Positions 63,077 to 64,000 of a DNA stretch of 64,000 bases are shown piece after piece. The stretch lies in NCBI RefSeq assembly GCF_002335445.1, contig NZ_BDME01000001.1:124001-188000 (forward strand), in the 5' to 3' direction. The translations under genes were made by a program, and so were the position numbers. Positions within the stretch are counted from its first letter, which is position 1. The number at the start of each line of letters is the position of its first letter. The notes under the pieces were generated by a model that searched no databases, was not told the origin of the DNA, and saw only the letters and a program-made list of their open reading frames with translations. Source of the stretch: Lebetimonas natsushimae (lineage in GTDB: Bacteria > Campylobacterota > Campylobacteria > Campylobacterales > Nautiliaceae).

Positions 63077-63731
63077 CTAAAGCCTTCATTTTTTTTGTAA
63101 GAGTAACCCTGTTAATTTTTAGTTTTTCGGAAATTTTAAGTTTTGAGCGGTATTTCTCTTTCATTGCCGTAAATAGGTTTTTTTCAAAAAGGTTTATCTC
63201 CTCTTCATATGTTGAATGTTCATTTTTTAAAATCTCTTTTAAAATTTCATATATTTCATTTTTGTTTGGTTTTAACATTTCTTTGTAAATCTGTCTTTTT
63301 AATGAGTTTAAATTTTCAGAGATATCCGGATTTTTTATAATAATATTTTTATTTATTTTAAGCTCTTCTTTTGCTTTTTTGGTAAAATACTCTATAAAAA
63401 ATTCTATATCCTCCGGATGTTCTTTGAGGGGTTTTAATTCAATTTCAATTTCAAAATATTTTCTAAAAACAGATCTATTTAAGGGTTTTGAACCTGTTGC
63501 AACCATAATTGGAAAATTTGTATTCGGAATTAGATTTTCATCAAAATTTTCTATTATGCATGGATGATTGGGATTAATTTTATTAATTATCGCGTTTGGG
63601 GCAATGTATCTGGCAAGGGTTGTTTTACCGACACCCCTTTCACCCCATATATATACGTTTAAATTAAGCTCCCTTGCCATTGATGCCAAATTTTTAATTT
63701 TTTTAAGATAATCTGAATTTGTTAAAAACAT
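63069..63731 (-). CDS. Short NtrC-like regulator: reduced AAA domain plus Fis-type HTH
   Basis: 220 residues. 'LNVYIWGERGVGKTTLARYI' is a Walker A loop and 'KPLKEHPEDIEFFIEYFTKK' matches the post-sensor segment of sigma-54 activators. The C-terminus 'KISEKLKINRVTLTKKMKAL' is a Fis-type helix-turn-helix. The GAFTGA loop that contacts sigma-54, and a normal Walker B, are not seen, so it is unlikely to remodel sigma-54 in the usual way. It heads a three-gene minus-strand unit with the PAS-like protein and the exonuclease. Confidence 0.65.
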   Translation of the reverse strand: MFLTNSDYLKKIKNLASMARELNLNVYIWGERGVGKTTLARYIAPNAIINKINPNHPCIIENFDENLIPNTNFPIMVATGSKPLNRSVFRKYFEIEIELKPLKEHPEDIEFFIEYFTKKAKEELKINKNIIIKNPDISENLNSLKRQIYKEMLKPNKNEIYEILKEILKNEHSTYEEEINLFEKNLFTAMKEKYRSKLKISEKLKINRVTLTKKMKALGV

Positions 63732-63788
63732 TTACACCTTTTTGATTAAAATTATAGCAAAATTTAAAAAGATAAAATTTATCTTTTT

Positions 63789-63816
63789 TTGATTTTTTTT
63801 ACAAATTTGATAAAAT
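63789..63816 (+). promoter_or_regulatory. Probable promoter of the last gene
   Basis: TTGATT (63789-63794), 16 bases, TAAAAT (63811-63816), then an AAAAAGGAG ribosome site before ATG 63837. Confidence 0.5.
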
Positions 63817-63836
63817 AAATAAAAAAAGGAGAAGCT

Positions 63837-64000
63837 ATGCTTCAACCAAAAAGAACTGATGTGGATATGAACAGTGAAGAATTTAAAAAAGAAGAAGAAA
63901 AAACAAAAAAATTTGTTGAAAAAGTAGTTAAACAGTTTGGATGGTGTATAACTCCAAATAAAGAAGTATACGATGCCATCGTAATGGGTTTAACCAGAAA
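63837..64000 (+). CDS. Ferredoxin-thioredoxin reductase catalytic-chain-like protein (3'-truncated)
   Basis: Only the first 54 residues are in the window: MLQPKRTDVDMNSEEFKKEE, then a charged helix and 'KKFVEKVVKQFGWCITPNKE' with VYDAIVMGLTRN. This resembles the N-terminal part of ferredoxin-thioredoxin reductase catalytic subunits, where a helix, a short strand and 'x-x-GL-x-x-N' precede the Cys-rich cluster region. The cluster Cys residues would be beyond the window edge, so the call is provisional. Confidence 0.6.
   Translation, partial: MLQPKRTDVDMNSEEFKKEEEKTKKFVEKVVKQFGWCITPNKEVYDAIVMGLTR

Noticed and set aside
1-64000. tRNA, rRNA or insertion sequences
   Set aside because: No tRNA-like cloverleaf, rRNA segment or transposase coding sequence was recognised by eye; a dedicated search was not possible.

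Overview
The window is strongly AT-rich DNA from what looks like a member of the Campylobacterota (Epsilonproteobacteria), most likely a Nautilia/Caminibacter-type relative; that rank is inference. Support comes from an HsrA (HP1043)-type orphan regulator, a PglB/C/E/F-type protein N-glycosylation set, an S10-spc ribosomal cluster lacking rpmD (L30), and very dense gene packing. No rRNA, tRNA, CRISPR array or insertion sequence was seen.

Layout. (1) 1-28.6 kb is one long glycan locus on the + strand. It opens with an unusual CDP-polyol module (a cytidylyltransferase/SDR fusion plus two CDP-alcohol phosphotransferases), a Wzx-like flippase and three glycosyltransferases. Next come the N-glycosylation core (STT3/PglB, PglC-, PglE- and PglF-like genes) and nucleotide-sugar enzymes (ugd, a UDP-glucuronate 4-epimerase, galE, galU, glmS). 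A second, still more AT-rich block at 18.9-26 kb holds an O-antigen ligase/polymerase, five glycosyltransferases and a MurJ-like flippase; a sixth glycosyltransferase and manC follow. A WecA/MraY-type initiating transferase faces manC. (2) 29.7-40.1 kb holds two efflux systems: an EmrAB-like pair split by a DUF4143 ATPase gene, and a TolC/HlyD/ABC-2 exporter. Their promoters share nearly identical blocks. (3) 40.2-41.2 kb has a LOG-family gene and two small membrane proteins. (4) 41.3-52.0 kb is the S10-spc ribosomal cluster with secY, map and infA. (5) 52-64 kb carries nadA-nadC-PhoH-like, plsY-folB, hsrA-ferredoxin-ppx-lipoprotein-FAD oxidoreductase, livG-livF, an exonuclease with two odd regulators, and the start of a ferredoxin-thioredoxin-reductase-like gene.

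The main structure not explained by ordinary genes is a dispersed, degenerate 7-bp tandem repeat (units such as AATGGAA, AATGTAA, AGTGAAA), found at about 17 places. It lies in intergenic gaps, supplies start or stop codons of many genes, and is inserted in frame inside STT3, the PglE-like aminotransferase and GalE. Reversed, it encodes hydrophobic peptide and forms the signal peptide of a lipoprotein and the first membrane helix of an MFS pump. Between two convergent gene pairs it occurs as facing copies. It is not evident in the ribosomal genes or in the most AT-rich glycan blocks. Two genes (O-antigen ligase at 18905 and PhoH-like at 52954) have well-placed Shine-Dalgarno sequences in front of AUU instead of a normal start codon.
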